From Streptomyces sp. NBC_01283 (GTDB taxonomy: Bacteria; Actinomycetota; Actinomycetes; Streptomycetales; Streptomycetaceae), in NCBI RefSeq assembly GCF_041435335.1, contig NZ_CP108430.1, forward strand, positions 7,908,001 to 7,972,000: DNA of 64,000 nucleotides, in the 5' to 3' direction. Both the position numbers and the translations under genes were made by a program. The stretch's first letter is position 1. Every line of letters begins with the position of its first letter. Below the pieces are notes generated by a model, which was not told where the DNA came from, did no database searches, and was given only the letters and a program-made list of their open reading frames with translations. Shown piece after piece: positions 53,023 to 61,538 of this stretch.

Positions 53023-53202
53023 ATGAAAGCCCCGAAGTACGCGCGTGGAATTCCCGGCCTGTGCTGGGACGAGAGGCCCGGTGACGTCCTGCACTGCACC
53101 CTCGGGCAGGACCACGCCGGCGACCACTTCCACGCGTACACCCGCACCAGGTGGCCCAACCGTGTCCGCACCGCCCGGCGGTCCGCGTCGAAACCACGGT
53201 GA
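53023..53202 (+). CDS. Small Cys/His-rich protein (59 aa)
   Basis: A 59-residue protein beginning MKAPKYARGIPGLCWDERPG. It contains Cys and His positions LCWDE, LHCTLGQDHAGDHFHAYTR that could bind a metal (C-x-x-H pattern with HxxDHFH), then a basic tail. Similar short streptomycete proteins with a GDHFHAY-type motif are unnamed. CGGAGCG lies 9 bases before the ATG and codon use is regular, supporting a real gene. Function unknown. Confidence 0.6.
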   Translation: MKAPKYARGIPGLCWDERPGDVLHCTLGQDHAGDHFHAYTRTRWPNRVRTARRSASKPR

Positions 53203-53309
53203 GTACGCGATTCACACGGGGTGTGAACGGAATGCATATATGCATCGTGCGCGCCTACTCCCGGTAACGGCATTTACGGGGCAGGCTGTTGGTGCTGCCC
53301 GGACCCCGC

Positions 53310-53400
53310 AGCACCCCCGCACTCCCAGCAGCCCAGCAGCCCAGCACCCCCTCAGCCCCCAGCACCCCCTCAGCCCCCAGCGCCGCCGCCGCGGCCCCTG
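53310..53400. repeat. Low-complexity CAGC/CCCC-rich tandem repeats
   Basis: Repeated CAGCAGCC and two copies of CAGCACCCCCTCAGCCCC in tandem, followed by GCC triplets and a CCGCGGCCCCTGGGCCC stretch. It lies downstream of the STAS gene stop and may act in termination; length may vary between strains. Confidence 0.8.
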
Positions 53401-53420
53401 GGCCCGTCGGCGGCGCGGGC

Positions 53421-53798
53421 TCACTTCTGTTGCAGGGCCTCCTTCAGGGTGGAGACCGGTAACAGCAAGGGCGTGAGGCCCGTGAGGCGCAGGATGCGGA
53501 GCGTCAGGGGGTGGGTGCAGACCACGGAGAAGCGGGCGTCGCGTGCCTTCGTACGGCGGCGCGCGCGGACCAGCAGGCTGAGGCCGGAGCAGTCGAAGAA
53601 CGTGGTGTGGGTCAGATCGATGACCACGGTTGTCGCTGTCCCACCGGTGATGGGGTCGAGGAGCGGTGCGATCCGCTGGCAGGCCAAGAGGTCCACCTCG
53701 CCGTGCAGTTCGACGACGACCGCGCCGTTGTGTCCGTACACGCGCGGCTGTTGGTCGGAGTCCTCGAAGGCGAATTCGTTCAGTGCATCGGTTTGCAC
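53421..53798 (-). CDS. STAS domain anti-sigma factor antagonist
   Basis: A 125-residue SpoIIAA-like protein. VVVELHGEVDLLACQRIAPL opens the fold and VIDLTHTTFFDCSGLSLLVR contains the phosphorylated-serine position (DCSG). Such proteins release sigma factors by binding anti-sigma kinases when unphosphorylated. No anti-sigma or sigma gene adjoins, as is common for the many streptomycete copies. The start is GTG at 53796-53798 with GGGGGAA 3-4 bases ahead; an ATG four codons in is less well placed. Confidence 0.9.
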   Translation of the reverse strand: MQTDALNEFAFEDSDQQPRVYGHNGAVVVELHGEVDLLACQRIAPLLDPITGGTATTVVIDLTHTTFFDCSGLSLLVRARRRTKARDARFSVVCTHPLTLRILRLTGLTPLLLPVSTLKEALQQK

Positions 53799-54103
53799 GT
53801 GTTCCCCCAGCGTTGAACATCGGCCGGGCCCTCGCGCGAGCGCGGTGCGTCGGAAGAGCCGGATTCAGGAGGTCACCAGGGGCTGGGGCGCCTGGCGGAT
53901 CACGCTAGCGGGGGAGGGCCCGCCCCGCAGTGAGGGAACGATTCATGCAGGGTGACTGCCACCCGATGGGGTGAAGTAGATGCGAAACGCTTGACATGCC
54001 GCAGCACCTTTCGATCCAGGGAACGGTCGCCCCATCAGGACCTGGTTTCCGTGGCAGGGTGTTGCGGGCAAGCCACAGGGGGCCAACAGAAGAGGGGGGA
54101 ACC
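53799..54103. other. Intergenic region with candidate promoter
   Basis: About 305 bases between divergent genes. TTGACA lies at 53991-53996 toward the kinase-Nudix gene, but no good -10 follows at the right distance. No gene or RNA is apparent. Confidence 0.45.
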
Positions 54104-55147
54104 GTGATCGTCTGGATCAACGGCGCGTTCGGTGCGGGCAAGACCAGCGCCGCACGGGAACTGATCGAGCTGATCCCGAACAGCACACTCTTCGACCCCG
54201 AGGTCATCGGCGGCGGACTGCGCGACCTGCTGCCGCCCAAGCGCCTCGCCGAGGTGAGCGACTTCCAGGATCTGCCGCTCTGGCGGCGGCTCGTCGTGGA
54301 CACGGCGGCAGCCCTGCTCGCCGAGGTCGGTGGCGTCCTCGTGGTGCCCATGACCCTGCTGCGGCAGGACTACCGCGATGAGATCTTCGGCGGCCTCGCC
54401 TCGCGCAGGATCGCCGTACGACACGTCGTCCTGACCCCGGATGAAACGATCCTGCGCGAACGAATATCGGGACGCCCGGCCCCGGACCTCCCGAACGGCG
54501 AGACACGCGTGCGGCAGTGGTCGTTCGACCACATCGAGCCGTACCGCACGGCACTCGCGGGCTGGCTCGGCGCCGACGCCCACCGCATCGACACCGGCGC
54601 GCTCACCCCCTGCGAGTCCGCCGAGCGCATCGCCGCCGCCATACGCACCGGGGCCGCATCCGTCTGCGACATCGTGCAGACCCCCGAGCCCACCGCCGAG
54701 ACACTCGCGGCCGGGGTACTGCTCTTCGACGAGCAGGGCCGGGTGCTGCTCGTCGACCCGACGTACAAGGCCGGCTGGGAGTTCCCGGGCGGTGTCGTCG
54801 AACGGGGCGAGGCGCCCGCGCGCGCCGGCATGCGCGAGGTGGCCGAGGAGACCGGCATCCAACTCGCCGACGCCCCCCGGCTCCTCGTCATCGACTGGGA
54901 GCCGCCCCGACCGCCCGGCTACGGAGGGATGCGGTTCCTCTTCGACGGCGGCAGCCTCGACGGCGGTGAGGCGCGGCAGATGCTGCTGCCCGGCCCCGAA
55001 CTCCGCGACTGCCGCTTCGTCACCGAGGAGGAGGCGGCCCTGCTGCTGCCCTCCGTGCGCTACGAACGGCTGCGCTGGGCCCTGCGCGCGCGGGAACGCG
55101 GGGTCGCCCTCTACCTGGAGGCCGGGGTCCCCGTCGGCCGCCAGTGA
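54104..55147 (+). CDS. Fused P-loop kinase-like and Nudix hydrolase protein
   Basis: A 347-residue two-domain protein. Residues 1-185 resemble small P-loop kinases: VIVWINGAFGAGKTSAAREL is the Walker A, with LVVPMTLLRQDYRDEIF and a TPDETILRERISGR lid-like segment. Residues about 200-335 are a Nudix hydrolase with the box GGVVERGE, 7 residues, REVAEETGI (GX5EX7REUXEEXGU). The pair may phosphorylate and hydrolyse related nucleotides or sugars; the substrate is unknown. GTG at 54104 sits behind GGGGGGAA and places Walker A at the N-terminus, as is usual. It converges on the M20 gene. Confidence 0.85.
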   Translation: MIVWINGAFGAGKTSAARELIELIPNSTLFDPEVIGGGLRDLLPPKRLAEVSDFQDLPLWRRLVVDTAAALLAEVGGVLVVPMTLLRQDYRDEIFGGLASRRIAVRHVVLTPDETILRERISGRPAPDLPNGETRVRQWSFDHIEPYRTALAGWLGADAHRIDTGALTPCESAERIAAAIRTGAASVCDIVQTPEPTAETLAAGVLLFDEQGRVLLVDPTYKAGWEFPGGVVERGEAPARAGMREVAEETGIQLADAPRLLVIDWEPPRPPGYGGMRFLFDGGSLDGGEARQMLLPGPELRDCRFVTEEEAALLLPSVRYERLRWALRARERGVALYLEAGVPVGRQ

Positions 55148-55210
55148 CTGACTGCGATCAGGCCTGCCCGACAGGGAGCGCAGGAGGTACAGCTCGGCCC
55201 GCGCGGTGGC

Positions 55211-56566
55211 TCAGCTCGCCGCGTACTTCTGGAGGAACAGCGCCTCCGCGACCGAGAGCCGCTCCAGCTCCTGCGGCGACACGCTCTCGTCGACCGCGTG
55301 GATCCGCGCCTCGGGCTCGCTCAGCCCGATCAGCAGGATCTCCGCGCGGGGGTAGAGCGCGGCGAGGGTGTTGCACAGCGGGATGGAGCCGCCCTGCCCG
55401 GCGTACTGCATCTCCTCGCCCGGGTACGCCTCGCCCATCGCCTCCGCCATGGCCGCGTACGCCGGGCTCGTGGTGTCCGCGCGGAACGCCTGGCCCTGCC
55501 CGATCTGCTCCGTGGTCACCTGCGCGCCCCAGGGGGTGTGCGTCTCCAGGTGCGCCTGCAGGAGCTTGGTCGCCTCGGCCGCGTCCACGCCCGGCGGCAC
55601 CCGCAGGCTGATCAGTGCCCGCGCGCCCGCCTGCACGGACGGCGTCGCGCCGACCACCGGCGGGCAGTCGATGCCGAGCACCGTGACCGCGGGGCGTGCC
55701 CAGATGCGGTCGGCGACGGTGCCCTCGCCGATCAGCTGTACGCCGTCGAGGACCTTCGCGTCCCTCCGGAAGTCGCCCTCTTCGTACTGAAGCCCGTCCC
55801 ACACCTCGTCGCCGGTGAGCCCGTCGACCGTCGTCGAGCCGTCCTCCGCGCGCAGCGAGTCGAGCACCCGCACCAGCGCCGCGAGCGCGTCGGGTGCGGC
55901 GCCGCCGAACTGTCCCGAGTGCAGATTGCCCTCAAGGGTGTCGATGCGGACGCGTACCAGGGTCATGCCGCGGAGCGTGGCGGTGACCGTCGGCAGGCCG
56001 ACCCGGAAGTTGCCCGCGTCGCCGATGATGATCGTGTCGGCCGCGAGGAGGCCGGGGTGCTGCTCGGCGTACCGCTCGAGACCGCCGGTGCCCTGCTCCT
56101 CCGAGCCCTCCGCGATCACCTTGACGGTCACCGGGACGCCGCCGTTCGCCTTCAGGGCGCGCAGCGCGAGCAGGTGCATCAGGACGCCGCCCTTGCAGTC
56201 GGCGCTGCCGCGTCCGTACCAGCGGCCGTCGCGCTCGGTCAGCTCGAACGGCGGGGTGGTCCACGCGGCCTCGTCGAGCGGCGGCTGCACGTCGTAGTGC
56301 GCGTAGAGCAGCACGGTGGGAGCGCCCTCGGGGCCCGGCAGCACGCCGTACACGGACTGGGTGCCGTCCGGGGTGTCGAGCAGGGCCACGTTCTGGAACC
56401 CCTCGGCGCGCAGTGCGTCCGCCACCCAGTTCGCGGCAGCCTCGCTCTCGCTCCTGGGGAACTGGTCGAAGTCCGCCACCGACTCGAAGGCCACCAGTTC
56501 GGTGAGCTCCGCCTTCGCCCTCGGCATGAGTGAGGCGACGGTCTCGGCGATCGGATTCGGCGACAT
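55211..56566 (-). CDS. M20 family dipeptidase
   Basis: A 451-residue metallopeptidase of the carnosinase/PepV-like branch, cleaving dipeptides in the cytoplasm. Two-zinc ligand regions are VLLYAHYDVQPPLDEAAWTT, YGRGSADCKGGVLMHLLAL, VIAEGSEEQGTGGLE (catalytic Glu), IIGDAGNF and the C-terminal RIHAVDESVS; the lid domain carries GNLHSGQFGGAAPDAL. ATG at 56564-56566 follows GAGGAG; the longer in-frame start 36 codons upstream would read through the ribosome-binding site. It is divergent from the flavoprotein gene. Confidence 0.93.
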   Translation of the reverse strand: MSPNPIAETVASLMPRAKAELTELVAFESVADFDQFPRSESEAAANWVADALRAEGFQNVALLDTPDGTQSVYGVLPGPEGAPTVLLYAHYDVQPPLDEAAWTTPPFELTERDGRWYGRGSADCKGGVLMHLLALRALKANGGVPVTVKVIAEGSEEQGTGGLERYAEQHPGLLAADTIIIGDAGNFRVGLPTVTATLRGMTLVRVRIDTLEGNLHSGQFGGAAPDALAALVRVLDSLRAEDGSTTVDGLTGDEVWDGLQYEEGDFRRDAKVLDGVQLIGEGTVADRIWARPAVTVLGIDCPPVVGATPSVQAGARALISLRVPPGVDAAEATKLLQAHLETHTPWGAQVTTEQIGQGQAFRADTTSPAYAAMAEAMGEAYPGEEMQYAGQGGSIPLCNTLAALYPRAEILLIGLSEPEARIHAVDESVSPQELERLSVAEALFLQKYAAS

Positions 56567-56701
56567 GGGCACGCTCCTCGTAGGTGCGACGTTGTACATA
56601 TGCGGGTGCGGTGATCCTCCCACAGGAGGGTGCCCGAGGTGCCCGCCGTAGGATGCCTTGGAAAGCGCGGCCAACAGCTGGATCGGGAGCGGTAGACCAA
56701 C

Positions 56702-57904
56702 GTGAGCAGCGAGAACTCAGCGGACGACGCGCAGTACGTGTGGGACGTCGTCGTGGTGGGAGCAGGGCCCGCGGGGGCGTCGGCAGCATATGCGGCGGCA
56801 GTCGCGGGACGCAGCGTCCTCATCCTGGAGAAAGCCGAACTGCCCCGGTACAAGACGTGTGGCGGCGGCATCATCGGCCCTTCCCGTGACTCGCTCCCGC
56901 CCGGGTTCGAACTGCCCTTCAGGGACCGGGTGCACGCGGTGACGTTCTCCCTGGACGGCAAGTTCTCCCGCACCCGCCGCTCGAAGCAGATGCTCTTCGG
57001 GCTGATCAACCGCCCCGAGTTCGACCAGCAACTGGTCGAGCACGCGCAGAAGGCGGGCGCCGAGCTGCGTACGGGGGTGACCGTCGCGCGCGTGGAGCAG
57101 CACGGCTCCTCGGTGCCCGACCGGCGGACGGTCGCGGTGGTCCTGCAGGGCGGCGAGACGGTGCTCGCCCGCGCGGTCGTCGGGGCCGACGGCAGCGCGA
57201 GCCGCATAGGAGCACATGTCGGGGTGAAGCTCGACCAGGTGGACCTCGGTCTGGAGGCCGAGATCCCGGTGCCGCAGAGCGTCGCCGAGGACTGGGCGGG
57301 CCGGGTGCTCATCGACTGGGGCCCGATGCCGGGCAGTTACGGATGGGTGTTCCCCAAGGGCGACACCCTCACCGTCGGTGTCATCTCCGCCCGCGGCGAA
57401 GGCTCCGCCACCAAGCGGTACTTGGAGGACTTCATCGCACGCCTGGGGCTCGCGGGCTTCGAGCCGAGCATCTCCTCCGGGCATCTGACGCGCTGCCGCA
57501 GCGACGACTCGCCGCTCTCGCGCGGCCGGGTCCTGGTGTGCGGTGACGCGGCGGGGCTGCTCGAGCCGTGGACCCGCGAAGGCATCTCCTTCGCGCTGCG
57601 CTCGGGGCGGCTCGCGGGGGAGTGGGCGGTGCGGATCGGCGAGGCGCACGACGCGGTCGACGCCCGCCGCCAGGCGCTGAACTACGCCTTCGCGATCAAG
57701 GCCGGCCTCGGTGTCGAGATGAGCGTCGGGCGGCGCATGCTCACCCTCTTCGAGCGCCGTCCGGGCACGCTGCACGCGGCGATCACCGGCTTCAGGCCGG
57801 CGTGGAACGCGTTCGCGAGGATCACCCGTGGCTCGACGACGCTCGGCGAGCTGGTCCGGAACCATCCGCTGGCGGGACGGGCACTGAGCGCGCTCGACCG
57901 GTAG
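56702..57904 (+). CDS. Geranylgeranyl reductase family flavoprotein
   Basis: A 400-residue FAD-dependent oxidoreductase that in its family saturates isoprenoid double bonds, for example in menaquinone or polyprenyl lipids. DVVVVGAGPAGASAAYAAAV binds FAD, RYKTCGGGIIG is the characteristic CGGG region, VVGADGSASRIG the DG motif, and VLVCGDAAGLLEPWTREGIS the GD motif. Start is GTG at 56702 with GGGAG upstream. No isoprenoid genes flank it, so its substrate is open. It converges on the DDN-type gene with a 42-base gap. Confidence 0.92.
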   Translation: MSSENSADDAQYVWDVVVVGAGPAGASAAYAAAVAGRSVLILEKAELPRYKTCGGGIIGPSRDSLPPGFELPFRDRVHAVTFSLDGKFSRTRRSKQMLFGLINRPEFDQQLVEHAQKAGAELRTGVTVARVEQHGSSVPDRRTVAVVLQGGETVLARAVVGADGSASRIGAHVGVKLDQVDLGLEAEIPVPQSVAEDWAGRVLIDWGPMPGSYGWVFPKGDTLTVGVISARGEGSATKRYLEDFIARLGLAGFEPSISSGHLTRCRSDDSPLSRGRVLVCGDAAGLLEPWTREGISFALRSGRLAGEWAVRIGEAHDAVDARRQALNYAFAIKAGLGVEMSVGRRMLTLFERRPGTLHAAITGFRPAWNAFARITRGSTTLGELVRNHPLAGRALSALDR

Positions 57905-57946
57905 AGCCGGTAGAGCAGCGGGGCCGCTCCGGGGCGGCCGGTGGTG

Positions 57947-58432
57947 TCACTTGGTGAGGGTGACGCGGAAGACGGGGTGGTCGCCTGCGGCCGCCTCGAT
58001 CTCCGCGTCCGTGGACTTGGCGGTGACGCCCTTGAAGTACTGGTTGACCTCCCAGCCCCACTTCTCCAGGTAGCCGCGCAGCACCGGCAGCTTCTCGGCG
58101 TCCGGGACCTCCTCGACCGTGAACGCGCGTGTCTTGCGCCCCACGCGCAGCTCGCCCCCGCCCGCCACCCGCATATTGCGCACCCACTGCGAGTGCCCGC
58201 GCGCCGAGACCAGGTACTGGGCTCCTTCGTACGTGAACGGGTTCACCGGGATGCGCTGCATCTGCCCGCTCTTGCGTCCCCGGACGGAGAGCTCGGCCGA
58301 CCCCATCAGGCTGATGCCGCGCCGTGCCAGCCAGCCGACCACGCTGTTGAGCCGCACGGCGAGCGGGCTGCCCTTGAGGTAGTAGGGGGTGGGGGACGAC
58401 GACGAGGAGGCGTCGGAAGGGGACGAAGACAT
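57947..58432 (-). CDS. DDN-type deazaflavin (F420)-dependent nitroreductase family protein
   Basis: A 161-residue split-barrel protein of the F420-binding DDN family. After a Ser-rich leader, the core includes LSVRGRKSGQMQRIPVNPFT, YLVSARGHSQWVRNMRVAG and ELRVGRKTRAFTVEEV, the pattern used to bind deazaflavin. Members reduce quinones, nitro compounds or other xenobiotics with F420H2. AGGTGG lies ahead of the ATG. Repeated GAGAGCA/TGCTCTC palindromes lie between it and the divergent TetR gene, so it is probably inducible. Confidence 0.9.
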   Translation of the reverse strand: MSSSPSDASSSSSPTPYYLKGSPLAVRLNSVVGWLARRGISLMGSAELSVRGRKSGQMQRIPVNPFTYEGAQYLVSARGHSQWVRNMRVAGGGELRVGRKTRAFTVEEVPDAEKLPVLRGYLEKWGWEVNQYFKGVTAKSTDAEIEAAAGDHPVFRVTLTK

Positions 58433-58460
58433 GGTGACCACCTGAGTCGGAAGAGTTTCC

Positions 58461-58529
58461 GAGAGCACTGCTCTCGCTTGAGAGCAGTGTGCACGAGACA
58501 GGTGCTCCATTACAAGAGCAGTGCTCTCT
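58461..58529. promoter_or_regulatory. Repeated palindromic operators for the DDN/tetR divergon
   Basis: GAGAGCACTGCTCTC at 58461-58475 is a perfect 7-1-7 palindrome; AGAGCAGTGCTCT at 58515-58527 repeats its core perfectly; a half site GAGAGCAGTG lies at 58480-58489. The common core is AGAGCA-N-TGCTCT. They lie upstream of the DDN-type gene and before the TetR gene. Confidence 0.78.
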
Positions 58530-58606
58530 AATTTGTGCGCCGCTCACGTTCCAGTGCGCCGATCTCGTTTTGGTGCACTGCTCCGGACTCGTGGCACACT
58601 GCTTGC

Positions 58607-59305
58607 ATGAGTAGCGCCACCAGCGGGGCCAGGGCCCGCGCCCGAGTCGAAGTGACCGCCGCCATCAAGGACGAGGCGCGCAGACAGCTGGCCGCCGACG
58701 GCGCCGCCAAGCTCTCGCTGCGCGCCGTTGCCCGCGAGCTCGGCATGGTGTCCTCCGCCCTCTACCGCTACTTCCCCAGCCGCGACGACCTCCTCACCGC
58801 GCTCATCATCGACGCCTACGACTCCCTCGGCGCCGCCGCGGAGAAGGCGCACGCCCAGGTCGCGCCCGCCGAAACGGTGCGGCGCTGGACGGTCGTGTGC
58901 GAGGCCGTGCGGTCCTGGGCGCTCGCGCATCCGCATGAGTACGCCCTCATCTACGGCTCGCCCGTCCCCGGCTACAGCGCGCCCGCCTCCACGGTCGAAG
59001 CCGCCGCGCGCGTCGGGCAGTTGCTCATCGGGATCGTGCGTGACGCCCATCAGGGGCGTGGCGTCGCCGTACGGCCGCTGCCGGGCGGGCTGCGTACCGA
59101 GGCCGAGCGGATCGCCGCCGACCTCGCGCCCGATCTGCCGCCGGCGGTGATCACCGCGATGGTCGCGGCGTGGGCCCAGCTCTTCGGGCTCGTGGGCTTC
59201 GAGGTCTTCGGGCAGTTCAACCGCGTCGTCGAGGACCGTGCGGGGTTCTTCTCGTACGCGGTCACTCAACTCGCCCACGGGGTAGGGTTGCTGGAGCAGA
59301 AGTAA
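58607..59305 (+). CDS. TetR/AcrR family regulator with WHG-type C-terminal domain
   Basis: A 232-residue repressor-type regulator. The DNA-binding part reads LSLRAVARELGMVSSALYRY, then FPSRDDLLTALI. The C-terminal helices (RSWALAHPHEYALIYGSPVP, MVAAWAQLFGLVGFEVFGQF) match the WHG-type domain found in many actinomycete TetR proteins. ATG at 58607 has no clear ribosome-binding site, so a leaderless or weak start is possible. It is divergent from the DDN-type gene, and the shared region holds matching palindromes; it probably represses that enzyme. Confidence 0.93.
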   Translation: MSSATSGARARARVEVTAAIKDEARRQLAADGAAKLSLRAVARELGMVSSALYRYFPSRDDLLTALIIDAYDSLGAAAEKAHAQVAPAETVRRWTVVCEAVRSWALAHPHEYALIYGSPVPGYSAPASTVEAAARVGQLLIGIVRDAHQGRGVAVRPLPGGLRTEAERIAADLAPDLPPAVITAMVAAWAQLFGLVGFEVFGQFNRVVEDRAGFFSYAVTQLAHGVGLLEQK

Positions 59306-59406
59306 GCCTTCGCGCAGCTCGCGCGCGCCCGGGTGGCCCGCGCCCGCTCGGAGCGTAGGGCGCGCGGCCCTGTGGCCTGGCCGCCGAGGACACCCACCCC
59401 GTCGGG

Positions 59407-59424
59407 GTACTCCAGCGGGAGTAC
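59407..59424. promoter_or_regulatory. 18-bp palindrome before the histidine kinase gene
   Basis: GTACTCC, AGCG, GGAGTAC: a perfect 7-4-7 palindrome, 60 bases before the kinase start. A NarL-type response regulator is encoded in the same operon and could bind it for autoregulation. Confidence 0.6.
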
Positions 59425-59483
59425 GCGTGATCGCCACGCACGGCGGACGCCCGCCGCCGACCGCGCGGTCTAGCGTTGCCGTC

Positions 59484-60740
59484 ATGGATGAGCAGCGCGA
59501 ACGCAGGCGTGGCGGTCCGCCCCTGCCCTGGGGCGGACCGTCGGCGTGGCGGCAGGGGCCGCCCTGGTGGAACCAGCGCCACGAGACGGGGGACGTCACC
59601 AGGCTGCCGTGGCTGACGACGCTCGCGATCACCGTGTTCGTGCAGATCGGTTCGAAGTACGCCGCCGAGGGTCAGCTCGACCGGGAGCCGCTCGATGTCC
59701 ATGCCCGGCTTCTGCTGCTCGCGGGCACGGCCTCGCTGCTGCTGCGCCACCGGTATCCGGTCCCGGTCGCCTACTTCACCGCGGGGACCGCGCTGGTCTA
59801 CCTCGGAGCCGGGTACGCGTACGGCCCGGTCCTGCTCACCGTCGCCGTAGGCTGCTTCGCCGCGGTCGTCGCCGGGCACCGCCGCGCCGCGTGGGGCGCC
59901 GTCGCGATGCTGTGGGCGGGGCATCTGCTGGTCGCGCACTGGCTCTACCGGTGGTTGCCGCCGGACGGCGACGGCGCCCGGACCTGGGGCCAGGAAACCG
60001 TCGTCGCCGTCTGGGTCGTCGCCATCATCGCCGTGTCCGAGCTGGCCCGCGTACGACGTGAGCAGTGGATGAAGGAGCGTGCGGAGCGCGCGCGGGCGGC
60101 AGAGCGACGGGCCGACGAGGAGCGGCTGCGCATGGCCCGCGAGCTGCACGACGTCCTCGCGCACAGCATCTCCGTGATCAACGTCCAGGCGGGCGTCGGC
60201 CTCGCGCTGCTCGACTCCGACCCCGAGCAGGCCCGCACCGCCCTGACCACCATCAAGGCCGCGAGCAAGGAGGCCCTGGGGGAGGTCCGGCAGGTCCTCG
60301 ACACGCTGCGTACGCCCGGCGACGCGCCGCGCGCCCCGGCCCCCGGGCTCGACCGGCTGCCCGAGCTCGTGGAGCAGGCGGCCAGTACGGGACTCACCGT
60401 CGAGGTCGACACGCGGGGGTCCCGCGTGAAGCTGGCGCCCGGCGTCGACCTCGCCGCCTTCCGCATCGTCCAGGAGGCCCTCACGAACGTCGTACGCCAC
60501 TCCGGATCGCGGCACGCGCGCGTGCTGGTGCGGTACGAGGCCGCGGCGCTCACCCTGCGGGTGGACGACGACGGCCCCGCGACCGGCGCGGACGCGGGCG
60601 GCAGCGGCAACGGTCTCGCCGGGATGCGGGAGCGCGCAGCCGCCCTGAATGGCACGATCGAGGCGGGCTCGCGCCCGGACGGGGGCTTCCGCGTCACCGC
60701 CGTACTGCCCACCCGCACGGCACCCCAGGAGGACCAGTGA
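59484..60740 (+). CDS. Sensor histidine kinase (HisKA_3 type)
   Basis: A 418-residue membrane sensor. Residues about 45-185 form four to six membrane helices with short loops. The dimerisation helix carries the phosphorylated His in RMARELHDVLAHSISVINVQ, and the ATPase domain has the N box EALTNVVRHSG, a G box in VDDDG and GNGLAGMRERA. The signal is unknown and there is no large outer domain. ATG at 59484 has no ribosome-binding site, while TAGCGT ends 7 bases before it, suggesting a leaderless transcript. Its stop overlaps the regulator gene start by 4 bases. Confidence 0.93.
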   Translation: MDEQRERRRGGPPLPWGGPSAWRQGPPWWNQRHETGDVTRLPWLTTLAITVFVQIGSKYAAEGQLDREPLDVHARLLLLAGTASLLLRHRYPVPVAYFTAGTALVYLGAGYAYGPVLLTVAVGCFAAVVAGHRRAAWGAVAMLWAGHLLVAHWLYRWLPPDGDGARTWGQETVVAVWVVAIIAVSELARVRREQWMKERAERARAAERRADEERLRMARELHDVLAHSISVINVQAGVGLALLDSDPEQARTALTTIKAASKEALGEVRQVLDTLRTPGDAPRAPAPGLDRLPELVEQAASTGLTVEVDTRGSRVKLAPGVDLAAFRIVQEALTNVVRHSGSRHARVLVRYEAAALTLRVDDDGPATGADAGGSGNGLAGMRERAAALNGTIEAGSRPDGGFRVTAVLPTRTAPQEDQ

Positions 60741-61402
60741 TCCGCGTACTGCTCGCCGACGACCAGTCGCTGGTCAGAGCCGGCTTCAAGGCGCTGCTCG
60801 ACGCCCAGCGGGACATCGAGGTCGCGGGCGAGGCGGCGGACGGCGAGGAGGCGGTGCGCAAGGTGCGCGAACTGCGCCCCGACGTCGTCCTGATGGACAT
60901 CCGCATGCCGGTGCTCGACGGGCTCGCCGCCACCCGGAAGCTCACCGGCGAACCGGACCTGAACGACGTCAAGGTGGTCATGCTGACCACCTTCGAGCTG
61001 GATGAGTACGTCTTCGAGGCGATCCGTTCCGGGGCTTCGGGCTTCCTCGTCAAGGACACCGAGCCCGAAGAATTGCTGCGCGCCGTCCGCGCGGTGGTCG
61101 ACGGCGACGCGCTGCTCTCGCCCGGCGTGACGCGCCGCCTCATCGCCGAGTTCGCGGCCCGCTCGAAGGAGCCCGCGAGCGCGGCGCCGCTGGGCGAACT
61201 CACCGAGCGGGAGCGGGAGGTGATGGCGCTGGTCGGCATCGGTCTGTCGAACGAGGAGATCGCCCGGCGGCTGGTCGTCAGCCCGCTCACCGCGAAGACG
61301 CACGTCAGCCGGACGATGGTGAAGCTGGGCGCCCGTGACCGCGCCCAACTGGTGGTGCTGGCCTACGAGTCGGGCCTGGTGCGCCCCGGCTGGCTGGGCT
61401 GA
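60737..61402 (+). CDS. NarL/FixJ family response regulator
   Basis: A 221-residue two-component regulator. The receiver has acidic residues LLADDQ, phosphoacceptor Asp in VVLMDIRMPVLDG, Thr in MLTTFE and Lys in GFLVKDTEP. The C-terminal LuxR-type helix-turn-helix is LTEREREVMALVGIGLSNEE, then IARRLVVSPLTAKTHVSRTM. GTG at 60737 overlaps the kinase stop (GTGA) and follows AGGAGG. It works with the adjacent kinase; target genes are unknown, but the palindrome at 59407-59424 is a candidate. Confidence 0.95.
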   Translation: MIRVLLADDQSLVRAGFKALLDAQRDIEVAGEAADGEEAVRKVRELRPDVVLMDIRMPVLDGLAATRKLTGEPDLNDVKVVMLTTFELDEYVFEAIRSGASGFLVKDTEPEELLRAVRAVVDGDALLSPGVTRRLIAEFAARSKEPASAAPLGELTEREREVMALVGIGLSNEEIARRLVVSPLTAKTHVSRTMVKLGARDRAQLVVLAYESGLVRPGWLG

Positions 61403-61438
61403 CGCGCCCGCGCGTCCGTTCTCTCAGGCCACCGGCGG

Positions 61439-61474
61439 GCCTCCGGCGGGGGCAGGGAACTGGCCGCCGGAGGC
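61439..61474. terminator. Terminator hairpin between convergent genes
   Basis: GCCTCCGGCGG at 61439-61449 pairs with CCGCCGGAGGC at 61464-61474 across a 14-base loop, between the response regulator and the MFS gene. Confidence 0.7.
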
Positions 61475-61538
61475 TGGGTGTTGAGGCGCGGCCCGATGGG
61501 TCTCGTACGGTCCGGCCGATGGGTCTCGTGCCGTCCGG

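Noticed and set aside
53310..53400. A CRISPR-like or minisatellite array
   Set aside because: The repeats are short, imperfect and C-rich, without spacers of regular size; they look like low-complexity DNA downstream of a gene.
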